A stretch of DNA of 64,000 nt, taken from assembly GCA_020746875.1 (NCBI GenBank), contig JAGTJL010000003.1, forward strand, positions 434,001 through 498,000, in the 5' to 3' direction. Shown here piece by piece: positions 23,575-35,067 of this stretch. Source of the DNA: Rhexocercosporidium sp. MPI-PUGE-AT-0058 (taxonomy: Eukaryota; Ascomycota; Leotiomycetes; Helotiales). Position 1 is the stretch's first letter. Each line of letters starts with the position of its first letter. The translations under genes were made by a program, and so were the position numbers. The notes beneath the pieces were generated by a model that was not told where the DNA came from, made no database searches, and worked only from the letters and a program-made list of their open reading frames with translations.

Positions 23575-25364
23575 CTGTCAAATCAATGCCATTCTCTCTC
23601 CAGCGATCTTCTTGTTGTTTGCTGTTTTTGTTGCTGTAGTCTCTCCCAGGTCCTCCCTCGCAAGTCCCAGGAGCACCAGCCCAGCCACCACAAAGGCTTG
23701 GCGTGCTTACCTCATCAGTGGCTGGCGTTAACCACAACTCCTTCCAAGTTTTGTTGCGTTACATCGTCGACTCGCCATCCCGTCATTTTGATTAAGTTCC
23801 ACTATCAAGCTTCGATTTCAGTGGTTCTAAGGATGGGCATTGCATCACATTTCCATACTTCAATCTGCATAGATTAATCTCGGTTGACAGCGGATGGGAA
23901 TCAATCAGATGTCGATTACCACTTGAGGGTCAAGACTTGCTCCCTGGCTACCGACATACCAGTAGGACCTCGCTTGCTCCGAGCAAGGCACAAATTCAGT
24001 GCCGGGCCAAGTGTAGGCCAAAGCAGAAAGATCCATCCTTTTTGGAACGATGACGGAGACTTAATGGTGGATGGTATACCCTCTTCGGCTCCAGATGCAA
24101 ACATTTCATGGTTCTATCGCCCAGATTGGTCGAGATGAACCGGTATCCGTGCTTCTAGAGTAAGATCAGCGCCTCTCCTGATCCTGGCATGTGTGTCAAC
24201 AACCCCCGAACCTGGCCCTCCGACTCGCTACCCCGCTTATCAGACGGCTCAAAATGCAAGGGTCCAATCAACGTTACCTTTCGAGCCGCTACGCTTCGTT
24301 GTTGAAGTCTTCTCGAACCGAGCCGGATGGACGCTGCCACGGAAAACATTCGCCACACGGGATGATTTGTGGATATCAGGCTAGTCGATGGTTCAGGGAT
24401 TGGTCCTCGGACTGTCCTGCGTTCTGCCCTTGGTCGCTGGCCTTTCTTTCCATTTGTTCTCCTCTTGCTTCTGCGTCTGTGGCGCACTCAGACTTTGGGC
24501 CCTAGTTTAGGGTAAACGTTTCCTTGGACTTGTCTTCGCCAGGAGATGAAAGATTAGCAGTTCGACTGCAACAGTTGTGAGTTTGGGTCTCTATCTCTGC
24601 GACTCGTCTTCTCAATTAGATTTGTTCTACCTCCAGAACTATATATGGCTGATCGGAGAATTATATGGATAAGGCTGGGCTACGGGTGTCTCACTACGGC
24701 AGTCATCTTGTTCTGTGAGACAGTGCTCAGGAACTGGACTCTAAGCGAAGGCTTGATATACAACTTTGCATATGTCAAGGATGGCTTGATGACGGTGAAG
24801 ACCAAGGACACTAGAGGTGCCAGCGTATCAGAAGTAAGGGGTCTATTGGTTTGTATGCCTTCTATGGCTCTGGTAAGACTGCTTGAGGCGTTTTCATCCG
24901 ATCCTTGTGGATGGCTTTTCGCTTTTCTCCATCTCTTGGTCTGCAAGTCAGGAGACTTTAAGCGATACTTTGGCTAATGTTGATCTCATCCCATTGTTTG
25001 TTCTCCATCCTAGAATAGCTGAACCTTGCATTCGAGTGGCAACTTCAGTGACGATCGATCATGCCAGGAACCGTCTGATTTGAGGGAGACGAGCTCAGAC
25101 CACGGCAAGCAGCCGAGCGATGCTAAATAACAATGCATGAAGAACAATCTACATTCGATCCCCTCCGAATGTCCGCAAAACATGGTTCCGATACCCCAGA
25201 AGAACCCTTGCCACAATGACGGTTGCCCAGGAAGTAGGTTCTCATTCGTTGACGGACTGGACGAGATAGACTCGATCAGCATCATGCTGGTAAAGCTGAT
25301 GACGATCAACTCAGGGCAAGTAAGGATTAGTGAGGATGGAGACAGCAGCAGAGAGATGGAAATC

Positions 25365-25371
25365 TATAAAA
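25365..25371 (+). promoter_or_regulatory. TATA box of the hydrophobin gene
   Basis: TATAAAA lies 119-125 bases upstream of the ATG. It is followed by a CA- and CT-rich leader (CATCCTCCTCAACAATCAAA and onward), the usual architecture of very highly expressed fungal surface-protein genes. Confidence 0.6.
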
Positions 25372-25489
25372 TGAGCATGAATTCCCTCCAAATGTCACCA
25401 TACCTTCATCCTCCTCAACAATCAAACAATCATCCTTCACAATCAACCAACACATTCTTCAATACTTTCCAAGTCCTTCAACCGCCAAT

Positions 25490-25911
25490 ATGAGAAGTTC
25501 ATTCAGCACCATCTTCGCCCTCAGCGGCCTCTTCGCCAGCGCCATCGCTCACCCAGCTTTCCTCGCTGAGCGCCAACTCCCAGTCTGCTCTTCCGGATCT
25601 CCTCTTTGCTGCGACGTCAACGTTCTTGGTGTTGCTGACCTCGACTGCATCACTCGTAAGTTTCCATGTTATTTCACATTGCCCACTTGCCGGTTACATG
25701 ACTTAAACTGACACTTCCGTTTCTAGCACCTGCTTCTCCAGTCAACGTTACCGACTTCAACGCTATCTGTGCTGGCATTGGCAAGATTGATATGTGCTGT
25801 ATCCTCCCCATTGTAAGTCCTATACTCACCCCACAGGGCCCACACTACATACCAGACCACTAATACTCCCCAAAGTTGCAACAGGGTATTCTCTGCAGTG
25901 AGCCAATCTAG
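25490..25911 (+). CDS. class II hydrophobin
   Basis: Three exons (25490..25655, 25727..25812, 25876..25911; introns 71 and 63 nt) give 95 residues. A signal peptide is clear (SSFSTIFALSGLFASAIA, cleavage near residue 20). Eight cysteines are at 33, 40, 41, 53, 70, 79, 80 and 91, in the hydrophobin order C-CC-C-C-CC-C. The spacings x11, x16, x8 and x10 are those of class II. The first gap is x6, shorter than the common x9-10. Class II hydrophobins self-assemble at air-water interfaces and coat aerial structures. For the last exon the AAAG acceptor at 25875 was preferred, giving CCILPILQQGILC, which fits the class II ending; the CAG six to nine bases later would remove three residues. The strong TATA box suggests high, regulated expression. 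Confidence 0.93.
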
Positions 25912-27112
25912 ATGATTCTTGGGAATATTCTAGATATAGCTATGTTTCTGTGACTGTTGTACTAGTATGGACTCACTTTCAATGTACCATTTCTCTCAAA
26001 ATGTATCAATCTTGCGGAGTTTTGCAGACTAGAATATACGAAACGCAATGAATCATAATGTTATCATTACTTCCTCTCAAATGCCTTGATTTTACTGCCT
26101 TGGGGCTGTGGGCTGTTCTTTGTTGTCAACTGTGGCTTCAAAGTTTGTCGAACTTCTGATTTTATTTGTGGTCCAACCACCATTTAGCCTTAAGCACGCA
26201 CGCTGAGTCTAAACATAAACCCAGCATGTTCGCTAAGTGTGATAGATCCTCCCGCTTCGCTTCCTAATACATTTCTGTCCAGAAGAAACCGGGCTATCGA
26301 GTGCTGTTGGAAGTGACCGATTGTGGCGAGTGCCTAAACACGGGAGTATCGTATTTTTAACTACCGTATTATAATTAAAAATAGATGAGAAATTAATAGC
26401 CGATTTTGCTATTATTTTAGAAGCAAATCTAAAGACCAATTCTTATTCTTAGTATTGTGAGTTGTGCAACTTTTCCTTTAGAACTTCAACTTTAGTGTTC
26501 TGCACGTGCCTCAATCGGTCGCTTTCAACCGCACTCGATAGCCGGGAAAGCCATGCCAGGTATAGCGATAATAAGCGTGAACTTAAACATCTAACGCTTT
26601 GATATTCATGAGGATGGAGTGATGAACAAACCTTTTGGATCATTGGATGCGTGAAGTTAAAGGCCTCTTCAATAACATCCCGTAACTTTAGCAAATTGAG
26701 GGTCCAATTCGTCTCTCGTAGCTCCCTCCTCGCCTCCGTTTAAGCCCATTTTCGCAACTCAAACCCTACATCACTCCAACTCCTCATAATTCTTTGCACC
26801 TCCAAATGGGCTCGTTCCCCACCGAATCAGCGTTTGAGAAAATAAAACATCTCCCATTCTACTCCATTCTAGTGAACCTTCCCAAAAAGGGGATGTCCAG
26901 TATAAATAGAAAGTTCTTGAATGTCGGCGCTTATTATCTGCTGCATGAGTGAGCGCGAGCAACAATTCGCTCGCTCAACGCTGTCACAACTCTTAACATG
27001 CAGCGGCAAAGGAAGGATATCTAAACCATAAAGCCAACCACCCCCCGCCATTTTCTAACAAGTTTTATTATTACTCGCCAGAGAGACTCTTTACTATCCA
27101 CAAAAACTCGCG
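25912..27112. other. 1.2-kb gene-poor, partly AT-rich region
   Basis: It contains a markedly AT-rich patch at about 26340-26455 that could be a RIP-degraded repeat remnant, and short ORFs without motifs (for example 26449-26694 minus). The final part is the promoter of the 2EXR gene. Confidence 0.45.
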
Positions 27113-27802
27113 ATGTCATCAACCAACCTAGCCATCTCCCCAGTCGGCCTCCAACACTTCACGTTATTCGACAGACTTCCAAAAGAACTCCGCTGCATGA
27201 CATGGAACTTCACTTTCCTCCCTCGTATCGTAGAGATTCTCGCGTCTAGATACTGTAACAATAGCTTCTACTCCCAAGCAGTCCTCCCGGTCGCGCTACA
27301 CGTCAATCAGGAATCAAGGAAAGAGGCACAAAAATTCTACACGGCTTGCTTCGGGTCATACCTACAGCCCGAAATCACACTGTTCAACTACGATCTTGAT
27401 GTGCTTTACATTGATATTGCGTTGCAAGAGGATGGTCTCCATCGGCTCTTTGGTGTCTTGAAAGAGAAGGAGCTGGCTAGTCTGAAATACGTCGCGGTCG
27501 ATGAGGAGTATCTCGACGACGCGGTGGTTGATCATGGTTATGCGATAGCTGGGCTGAAGAGAGCATTGAAGGCTATGAAGGGCTTAAAGGAGATGATTGT
27601 GGTTCGTGAGATCGAGATTAATTCACGACCGCGAAATCATCCTATGACGCCGAGGGTGAAGATGAAGTTTTGTACTGACGTAGTTGGGGAGGGATTACCG
27701 GTTGAAGTTGAAGAGCTTCCAGATGTTGGTAAGGCTTATAGAGGGTGGAAACCGGCTAAGTCGGTGCAGATGACGGCTGTCTATGGATGGCGTAATTTGT
27801 GA
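27113..27802 (+). CDS. 2EXR domain protein
   Basis: A single exon of 229 residues. The N-terminal region carries the 2EXR pattern: FTLFDRLPKELRCMTWNFT, FLPRIVEI, then PVALHVNQESRKEAQKFYT. The second part holds the YDLDVLYID and LKYVAVDEEYL segments seen in the same fungal family. This domain is greatly expanded in Leotiomycetes and Dothideomycetes, and no molecular function is established. There is no signal peptide or transmembrane segment, so a cytosolic or nuclear location is likely. The start is the first ATG, directly before the conserved domain, preceded by a CACAAAAACTCGCG leader. Confidence 0.85.
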   Translation: MSSTNLAISPVGLQHFTLFDRLPKELRCMTWNFTFLPRIVEILASRYCNNSFYSQAVLPVALHVNQESRKEAQKFYTACFGSYLQPEITLFNYDLDVLYIDIALQEDGLHRLFGVLKEKELASLKYVAVDEEYLDDAVVDHGYAIAGLKRALKAMKGLKEMIVVREIEINSRPRNHPMTPRVKMKFCTDVVGEGLPVEVEELPDVGKAYRGWKPAKSVQMTAVYGWRNL

Positions 27803-28683
27803 GGCAGTTTTTGCTTGTTGTACTTATTTGTAGGATAAGTGTTGGTCAGGTCAGTCTTGACACCATCGAATGGTTGAGGTACGAACAGGAGTCTAAAGTA
27901 TCCGCTCCAGTGTGGAGGGAAAACACCAAGCACACAACAAGAGGGTAGCAAAGCAAGTGCCGGAGGGTAAACGTAGGAAATACCCATTTGACGAATACTA
28001 AAGATATCACATATCTAAGGAGTATAATCTATCAAGGGAGGGGAGAGGTATAGTTTGAATAAGAAGGAAAAGTTGTAGTGGTAAAAATCGTTGTTGTCCT
28101 TGAAGGATGTTGCCCTAGAGGCTATCTTAAATACAGCAAGATGCAGCTCAATCACGTGACAAATGGGCCTCTGAGGTCAACCCCACCACACCAGATTAAA
28201 TGGAAAATGATAGGATGTTGGAAGTCTAAATTGCTGAAGGATGTGATTGTATTTGATTTGTACTTATGTACTTGCTAAATTGACTTGTTGTTGGTCGAAC
28301 TGACCAAATTTGCATGTCCCATGGTCTCGCTCTGACGAATTCGTCACCTGAGAAGCTCAAGCTGTTGGAAATATATACTCTTTGTACGTGGACATGCGAA
28401 ATCTTGATATGTTAGGTTCCCGTAGTGATACATTTCTAAAAGGCGAGCTTTAATCAAGCGGTTATTGTTTGACTCCTCTGGTCACTAGAATCCAAATCCA
28501 ATAATATGTATGGAACCATCAATGGATATTGCCAAATTACAAGCTAATATTTCTTCTACAAATGAGTGTCCCCAAAAAGACCATGCACGAACGAACGAGT
28601 AGTCCACCAGAAGACCGTATCGTATCAAACAACCCTCCACTAATTCCTTAGTGATCAAGACATGTTGTGTCCCTTTGATATCC
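27803..28683. other. intergenic between convergent genes
   Basis: 3' flanks of the 2EXR and small secreted protein genes. No further gene is supported. Confidence 0.5.
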
Positions 28684-29076
28684 TCATGGACAGTTATCAA
28701 CCATAACGGAGCCCTTTCCGTAAACATTCTTACAACCCTGATCCCTATCATCCCCGATCGATATGCGACTCCCAGTACAATCCTTGCTCCCATAGGCATA
28801 CACTAGATAAACACTCCAATTTAGAAAAAGGCTCAACATCATTAGTCCAAGATAGGAATATTACTTACGAGTACAGCCAGAATTGGTGTACGATGCAGTG
28901 ATTCCGTGGTCGGTATCAGATAATACTGCGCATACGTCTTCGTTGTAGTGTCTCCACGGTCCTCCTTTCCCACTGCATGTTGTCTTCGGGTGCTTTTTCA
29001 GAGTCATGAATTTGCCCATCGCGGGGGGGATTAGAAGAGCGGCGATGGTGGTGGAGATGAGGGTTTTAAGAAGCAT
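28684..29076 (-). CDS. small secreted six-cysteine protein
   Basis: Two exons (29076..28869 and 28802..28684; intron 66 nt, GTAAGT..TCTAG with an ACTAATG branch-like site, phase 1) give 108 residues. Without splicing the frame stops directly after the donor, so the second exon is easily missed. A hydrophobic signal peptide (LLKTLISTTIAALLIPPAMG, cleavage near 20-21) precedes a mature chain with cysteines at 34, 49, 68, 78, 93 and 107. Recurrent features are DVCAVLSD, SGCTLYAYGSKDCTGS and a final SVMVDNC. This looks like the fungal small secreted protein type with an even number of cysteines forming disulfides, which includes candidate effectors. The protein was not matched to a named family, and function is unknown. 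Confidence 0.8.
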
Positions 29077-29213
29077 CTTTGAGGTTGGAGAAGTCTTGAA
29101 TTTTCTTAGAAGGTTATGAAGTGATATAATATTGAATGACTTAGTGGTTGTATGAGTTGAGTGGATATCAGAAATATGGGCTGAGGAGAAATCAGGACGA
29201 GATGGACTAGCTT

Positions 29214-29219
29214 CTTATA
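29214..29219 (-). promoter_or_regulatory. TATA-like element of the small secreted protein gene
   Basis: TATAAG on the minus strand lies about 140 bases upstream of the start codon, a spacing similar to that of the hydrophobin TATA box in this window. Confidence 0.4.
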
Positions 29220-31158
29220 TCTGATGTTCACGAGAGATTGTCATGGCTATGCTACCGAAGTATATTTTTTCCTCGAGAGGAAAACAGATAATTGCACCGC
29301 TACATCAATCCCAAGATGCGTAATAGAATCCAAGTTGACGTACAATGGGAAACACTCGGAGCCAATAATCCTCCATTGAAGTCCACTGTGTACCACAGCC
29401 TGATGTGAATCTGCCTCGAAATTGACGTTAAAAGCCTGCACGAGGTGTTGCCGACGACACTGCCTCAAACGTCATTTCGTGCAATGAAGCAACTGTATAC
29501 GAACCAAAAAAAATACGCCTGAAGTCCTGAAAGGTTGACGGGCTTTCTAATCGAAATCCCAGACCAGCTGAGTAGCTTGTGTTACCGAAGACACCAAGAT
29601 TGGTATCGATCACCGGTCAGCTATTCCGGCCGCCAAACACCGAGTAACCCTACAGACTGTCGTACCAATGAAGTCATTTGAAGTCATTTGAAGTCATTTG
29701 AAGTAGAATATGGTGATTGTACTCGTGCTGCGTACGCAGAGACTCAGAAGGGGTAGGTGGCTGATGATTGGTTGATGTTTACGAACGATGGGTCCTCTGC
29801 GGCAGAAGGTAGTAGTATGGGCCGCTTTAGGGGAACATCCGTCGTCTGCCTTGAAGCTTTGTATATTTAGGTGATGTTTCCTGGCTACGCACTTCTTTTT
29901 GTGGCCCAACTTCATCGGTATCCAAACTAGAACGACGAGGCTCCCTGTTGTCAGGAATTCATTTGCTGCATTGATGGGAACTTCAAACGTCCTGACTTGA
30001 CCTAATCGCTAAGAGGATCATAGCCCACTTCACTACAATTTTCAATAGGTTGACGAGACAGCATCAATACATCTATATATCTATCTTGATAGCTAGCATA
30101 TATTCAAGGACTTCTTACAGAGATAGACTAGTAATTCAGGATGAGAATAGCTGTGAAGGACCGGGACGACCACAGCCAGAGCTCCACCCGCTGCCACAAG
30201 CACCCCGCAGATATCACTGTATCAAAAGCCATCTAGTCAGAACATACATCAAAAAATTTACGATTACTCAGCGATCTCTCGGAAGTCTTACTTCGAAGGA
30301 GGAGTAGAAGGTTCCTAAGGTGGGAACAGGTAGGAACAGCAACATACTCTTTTTCCGTAAGCGAGTACAAATAAAGCCTTCTTCGAGATGACCTAGAACG
30401 GACTTTACTCCCAACTGCACCGAAATCCTGACAGCAGTTAAGGGGCCAGTAAAGCTGTGATGGCAACGTGGAGCACAAGGCACTTGCGCAAAACTGGCTA
30501 TTAATACTCAACAACCGCCCTTTGCGAGACTCGACGTTTTTTCTTTTTTCTTTTCATCTTCAGCCGAGTCTCGAAGGTCATTCATCCCAAGCCCCAAGAC
30601 CAGACCCCGGTCCGTTCCCTGTGGCCCGTCCGATGGGGACTTTTCATCCAATCCCCAGCGTCTCCCGGCGAGACCCAGCCCCTGGGTGTGCGGGCTGCCC
30701 CGCTGTGGAAGCTGCACCGAGCAACTAGTGGTTTAGTGGCAGAAAAAGCAAAATCCCACCCCCCACCATTACTTTCTCTCGCCCTTCCTCTCCTCCCACT
30801 TAAACCATCACTCAACCCTCTGTCGCACAAACAAACATTGACGTGTCGTCCGTCAATGTCCAGCAGAGAATCATAATTCTACCAGTAAGCGACTTGAAGT
30901 CTTTGCGCTTACTGTCTTTTGGGGGAGAAAGACTTCACAGTGACGTTTTGCTCTACGATAAGCTTGACACTACCTACACATTTTCTTTCATTTCTGGTAC
31001 GCTACCTACCTACCTACGATATACCCACGCACACAGACATCACGGCTTCACGCGAATCGCAGTCACTTCTTGTATATATTTCGGACGAAGAGGGTTCTGA
31101 TCCAGCTCAAGGATCATTGGGTTCCACTTTACGAGGGGAAAGAGACGGCTACGGCGCA
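29220..31158. other. 1.9-kb gene-poor region before the SLC35F-like gene
   Basis: No ORF with recognisable motifs. It contains a 10-bp tandem repeat (29671-29704). From about 30530 a promoter-like stretch has T/C-rich tracts and a CTAC tetranucleotide run near 31003-31018. An in-frame extension of the SLC35F ORF reaches back to 30919 but looks like leader. Confidence 0.45.
29671..29704. repeat. 10-bp tandem repeat, 3.4 copies
   Basis: Perfect repetition of AAGTCATTTG three times followed by AAGT. It lies in non-coding DNA. Confidence 0.9.
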
Positions 31159-32525
31159 ATGGCGAATAAATCGGCTTTCATCAAGACGAATGAGAGGGGT
31201 CCTATGGGAGAAACTTATCGCAAGTCTAGTGATGGATTGGAGACTAATGCGCATGCTGTCAGCAGTCTGGAGGTGAATGGAGAGAGAAGAGTCGAGGACA
31301 ATGATGTTAATCCGGAGGTTTTGGAGCATGCCCTTGAGTCGCTTGAGGGCAAGACGAAGGCCTGGTATTCGTACTTGCTCACCAAGGACTTCTGGATTGT
31401 TCTGCTTATTGGGTATGCGAACCTGACTTCGATTTACTATACTTGAGCTGACCTTGTGTACAGACAAATCCTTGCTCTCTGCATTACTGGAACCAATACC
31501 TTCTCAACTTTGTTGGTGATGAAGGGCACTTCAATTCCTGCTTTCCAGACGCTGTTCAATTACATCTTGCTCACTCTTATCTACACCACATACACAATCT
31601 ACCGATACGGATTCAAGAAGTACTTCAAACTCTTGTGGGTTGACGGGTGGAAATATGTTATTTTGAGCTTCTTGGATGTGGAGGGCAACTACTTCACTGT
31701 GTTGGCATATCGATACACCAACCTTTTGTCGGTATGGTCTCCCGAGCCTCTATAAATGAACTTCAGACTGACGTACTCCAGGCCCAACTTCTCAACTTCT
31801 GGTCCATCATCTGCGTTGTAGTCATCTCTTTCTTCATCCTCCGCGTTCGCTACAAGTGGACTCAAATCATTGGCATCCTCGTCTGCTGTGGCGGCATGGG
31901 TCTTCTCCTCGCATCTGACCACATCACTGGCTCCAACGGCGGAAGTCCTCCAACCATGCTCAAAGGCGACCTTTTTGGACTGGCTGGCGCAACATTCTAC
32001 GGTCTCTCCAACGTCTTCGAGGAATGGTTCGTCTCGAAGCGTCCAATGTACGAAGTCCTCGGTATGCTTGGTCTCTTCGGCATAATCATCAACGGCATCA
32101 CAGCCGCGATTTTCGACCGGGACCAGTTTCAATCCGCCACCTGGGACGGGCAAGTCGGAGGCTACCTCGTCGGCTACACTCTCATCCTCGCGCTCTTCTA
32201 TTCTCTCGCCCCGATCATTCTGCGAATGGCATCAGCGGCATTCTTCGATATCTCTCTTCTGACTGGAAACTTCTGGGGCGTGATCATCGGCATCAAGGTT
32301 TTCCACTATGCTATCCACTACTTGTACCCCATTGCATTCGTTCTTATTATTCTGGGACTCGTTACGTATTTCTTGGCTGGCAGTATCCTGGGGGATAGTA
32401 AGAAGCCTTGGTTGGGCGCGAACCAGGAGCAGGGCGTTGCTGGCGTTGGAACTGCGAAGTGGAAGGCTATTAAGCAAGCGAGACGCGAGGGGCTTGTTGC
32501 TACAGGTGGTGATCACATTGCATAG
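31159..32525 (+). CDS. SLC35F-family membrane transporter
   Basis: Three exons (31159..31412, 31464..31731, 31782..32525; introns of 51 and 50 nt) give 421 residues. A hydrophilic N-terminus of ~80 residues is followed by about ten hydrophobic helices. Family landmarks are GQILALCITGTNTFSTLL, PAFQTLFNYILL, SFLDVEGNYFTVLAYRYT, GDLFGLAGATFYGLSNVFEE and a final HYLYPIAFVLIILGLVTYF. This corresponds to the solute carrier 35 F (DUF914) group within the drug/metabolite transporter fold. Substrates in fungi are unknown. The splices are needed to restore LLIG-QILAL and TNLLS-AQLLNFW. The first exon carries acidic and Ser/Thr-rich sequence likely facing the cytosol. The start MANKSAF was chosen because upstream codons look like leader. 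Confidence 0.9.
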
Positions 32526-33216
32526 TGGAGCAGTGCATTTTAGCGGAGGATATAGCTGTTTTGGTTATTAGGGTTGTGTGAGAGGGTGAATTTCTTCCGT
32601 AGTCCTATTGTCTGTTAATTCTAAGTTGAGAATGATCCTGAGAACGAATGCAATTTGTTGCTGAATGCGAACCTGGATTATAGATGACTTGTATATGAAT
32701 CATATTTTGACGTAGTGAACATCGAACATCGACTTTGATGTATAGTGCGAAGAAGAGTCGCTCCAGAGATCTCTCATTGTAAGACCACTGCCAAAACATC
32801 TAGCTCGCTTAAGCCCCCTTTTCTCCGTCCTCCAGGTTTGTTGCTATCGCTAAGCTCTAAATTTCTCCTCTCACAGGAACGGTCCACACTCCAAGCTTCA
32901 CGCCGAAAATGATAGATTGATGTGCAGTGAATTACTTTTGATCCTGCTGACCACCCACATGACAGAGTCGCCCGGGACCATACAGAATGTATGAAATTCG
33001 GGCGCGAAGAAAACTGTCATACACCCCGTCCTTGCCGATCGCCCGAGGTCATCCTAAAAGCCACCGACCCCGTTGACCGAGGAGGGAATTGAAAGCACCG
33101 AGGATGCAAAGTAAGTACTAATAAGGCATAAAGATGAGTCTCCCCACCTAATGAAGATTCTTTTGTCCCGTAAATCGAATCCATCTCATAGAAAAATCCA
33201 CGTTGCTCAGTTCACA
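32526..33216. other. intergenic, promoter of the PPCS gene
   Basis: No gene is supported. An in-frame ATG at 33151 would lengthen the next protein by 22 basic residues without a clear targeting pattern. Confidence 0.5.
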
Positions 33217-34659
33217 ATGCCATACACCAGCCCATACCCAACAGCAGTCCCTGGCATGATCGGGAGATCTGCGGGGGCACCGCATCACCCCACTTCAACC
33301 TCAACTTCAACCACCCCACCTTCTTCAACCACCTCACCCTCAACTTCACATTCAAGCTCCGTCTCAAGCTCGAGCTCAACATTCACACTCTCCTTCAACC
33401 TCCCCGACTCCCGCCCCTCCTCACCCACCTCCTCGATCTTCTCCTCCTCCTCCCACTCCTCCAACAGCAGCATGTCGAACAGCAATTCCCTCCGCCCTGA
33501 CCTCGCGCGCGACACAGCAGACACCTTAGAGCGCGACTACTTCGGAGAGAACCCCCCTCCCAAAACCCTCTCCACACACACCGCCCTCGCCGAAGCATTC
33601 ATAAACTCGCACGCGCTGGCCGGTCGGCGTGTCGTGCTTGTAACATCAGGCGGGACGACGGTGCCTCTCGAACGGCAAACGGTGCGCTTCATCGACAACT
33701 TCAGTGCCGGCACACGAGGCGCGACATCAGCAGAGTACTTCCTCGAGACGGGGTATGCGGTGATCTTCCTACACAGACAATTCTCTCTTCTGCCGTACTC
33801 AAGGCATTACAGCCATGCGACAGATTGCTTCCTCGATTTCCTGCACGAGGGACCAGATGGAAACGTCGTTGCGAACGAGGAGTACCGCGAGAAGATGCTG
33901 AGCGTGCTGCGGAAGTATAATTCCGCCAAGGAGAAGAACCTGCTGCTGACGCTGCCGTTTACGACGATTAATGATTACTTGTTTGTGTTAAGGGCGATCG
34001 CGCAGTTGATGCGTCCGTTGGGTCCGAATGGGTTGCTGTATTTGGCGGCTGCGGTGTCGGATTTCTTCGTCCCGCCTGAGAGGATGGTCGAGCATAAGAT
34101 TCAATCTACGAATGCGGCGGATACAGCTGCACAGAAGGAACAGGCGGTTAGGGATCAGGAAGAGGAGGAGACGTTTGATAATTTCGACTCGTCACCTAAG
34201 GTACCGAGGAGTAAGCGGTTGATTGTTGATTTGGATCCTGTGCCGAAGTTCTTGAAGAATCTGGTTGATGGATGGGCGCCTGAGGGGATGATTGTTTCGT
34301 TTAAGCTAGAGACGGATCCGGAGATCTTGGTCCATAAGGCGCAGTACTCGCTCGATCGGTATCAGCACCACTTGGTGATTGGTAACTTACTGTCGACGCG
34401 GAAGTGGGAGGTGGTATTCGTGGCGCCGGGACAGAAGGATCAGTGGATTCGCGTGCCGAGACATAGGAGGAAGAAGACCATTACGGGCGTGGAGAATATG
34501 GTGGGTGTTGCGGCGAGTGGAGGGGAGACTGGGGACAGGCCTTTGGATCCGGAGGATTTGCCTGAGGGGGAGCCGGAGATGGAGATTGAGAGTTTGATTA
34601 TTCCTGCTGTGGAGCAGTTGCATACGAGTCATATCAAAAAAGTGAAGGCGAGGTCATGA
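33217..34659 (+). CDS. CAB2: phosphopantothenate-cysteine ligase
   Basis: A single exon of 480 residues. The enzyme joins 4'-phosphopantothenate to cysteine in coenzyme A synthesis; the yeast gene is CAB2. Visible family segments are VLVTSGGTTVPLERQTVRF and FIDNFSAGTRGA (about 140-170), a GYAVIFLHRQFSLLPYSRH stretch, LYLAAAVSDFFVP and KLETDPEILVHKA. A near-terminal HHLVIGNLLSTRKWEV is also typical of eukaryotic PPCS. Residues 26-92 are an unusual Ser/Thr/Pro-rich low-complexity insert, and a second charged insert (QEEEETFDNF region) interrupts the middle. The start MPYTSPYP was preferred over the upstream in-frame ATG at 33151. It converges with the twin-CX9C gene downstream. Confidence 0.92.
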   Translation: MPYTSPYPTAVPGMIGRSAGAPHHPTSTSTSTTPPSSTTSPSTSHSSSVSSSSSTFTLSFNLPDSRPSSPTSSIFSSSSHSSNSSMSNSNSLRPDLARDTADTLERDYFGENPPPKTLSTHTALAEAFINSHALAGRRVVLVTSGGTTVPLERQTVRFIDNFSAGTRGATSAEYFLETGYAVIFLHRQFSLLPYSRHYSHATDCFLDFLHEGPDGNVVANEEYREKMLSVLRKYNSAKEKNLLLTLPFTTINDYLFVLRAIAQLMRPLGPNGLLYLAAAVSDFFVPPERMVEHKIQSTNAADTAAQKEQAVRDQEEEETFDNFDSSPKVPRSKRLIVDLDPVPKFLKNLVDGWAPEGMIVSFKLETDPEILVHKAQYSLDRYQHHLVIGNLLSTRKWEVVFVAPGQKDQWIRVPRHRRKKTITGVENMVGVAASGGETGDRPLDPEDLPEGEPEMEIESLIIPAVEQLHTSHIKKVKARS

Positions 34660-35067
34660 AGGGCTGGGACCTTTGACATGGAGCTACAGATGGATAGGGA
34701 TATGGAGACCCGAACAGGAAAAATCAGGACTATTTCACTTACTGATAGACGGGGGAGACGTGCGGGTCACAGACGGCCCAGCATTTACAATTGCATTGGG
34801 AGAAGAGACTTTGCATTTCAGCATGTGCTAATGGATGCATATTTGTGCATCTCAGAACTTGATACCCCCAAAAAGGACTTGTACATATTCCACATCATGT
34901 ATCAAGACATACATATCCTATAGGACATCAGTCCAGAGAATCTCCTTCCAGCCACTAATTCCCACTTGCTGTAGTCTGTACATTTCAAGCTCATTGTGAC
35001 CACAACCCCTTTCCTTCCTATCCCTTCACATAATTTATACAGCCCTTCCCTCTCAATTGCCCTCCCG
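34660..35067. other. intergenic between convergent genes
   Basis: About 400 bases forming the 3' ends of PPCS and the twin-CX9C gene. No gene is supported. Confidence 0.5.

Larger units (their letters stand above)
23361..25489. other. 2.1-kb gene-poor region before the hydrophobin
   Basis: Only short ORFs (84-118 codons at 23884, 24155, 24645 and 25137) are present, without motifs. The first 300 bases should hold the 3' UTR of the hydrolase gene, including an AATAAA at 23569-23574. The last ~130 bases are the hydrophobin core promoter and CA-rich leader. Confidence 0.45.

Noticed and set aside
24645..24977. 110-codon ORF with two hydrophobic stretches
   Set aside because: No start context, neighbour or family support; likely chance in a gene-poor region.
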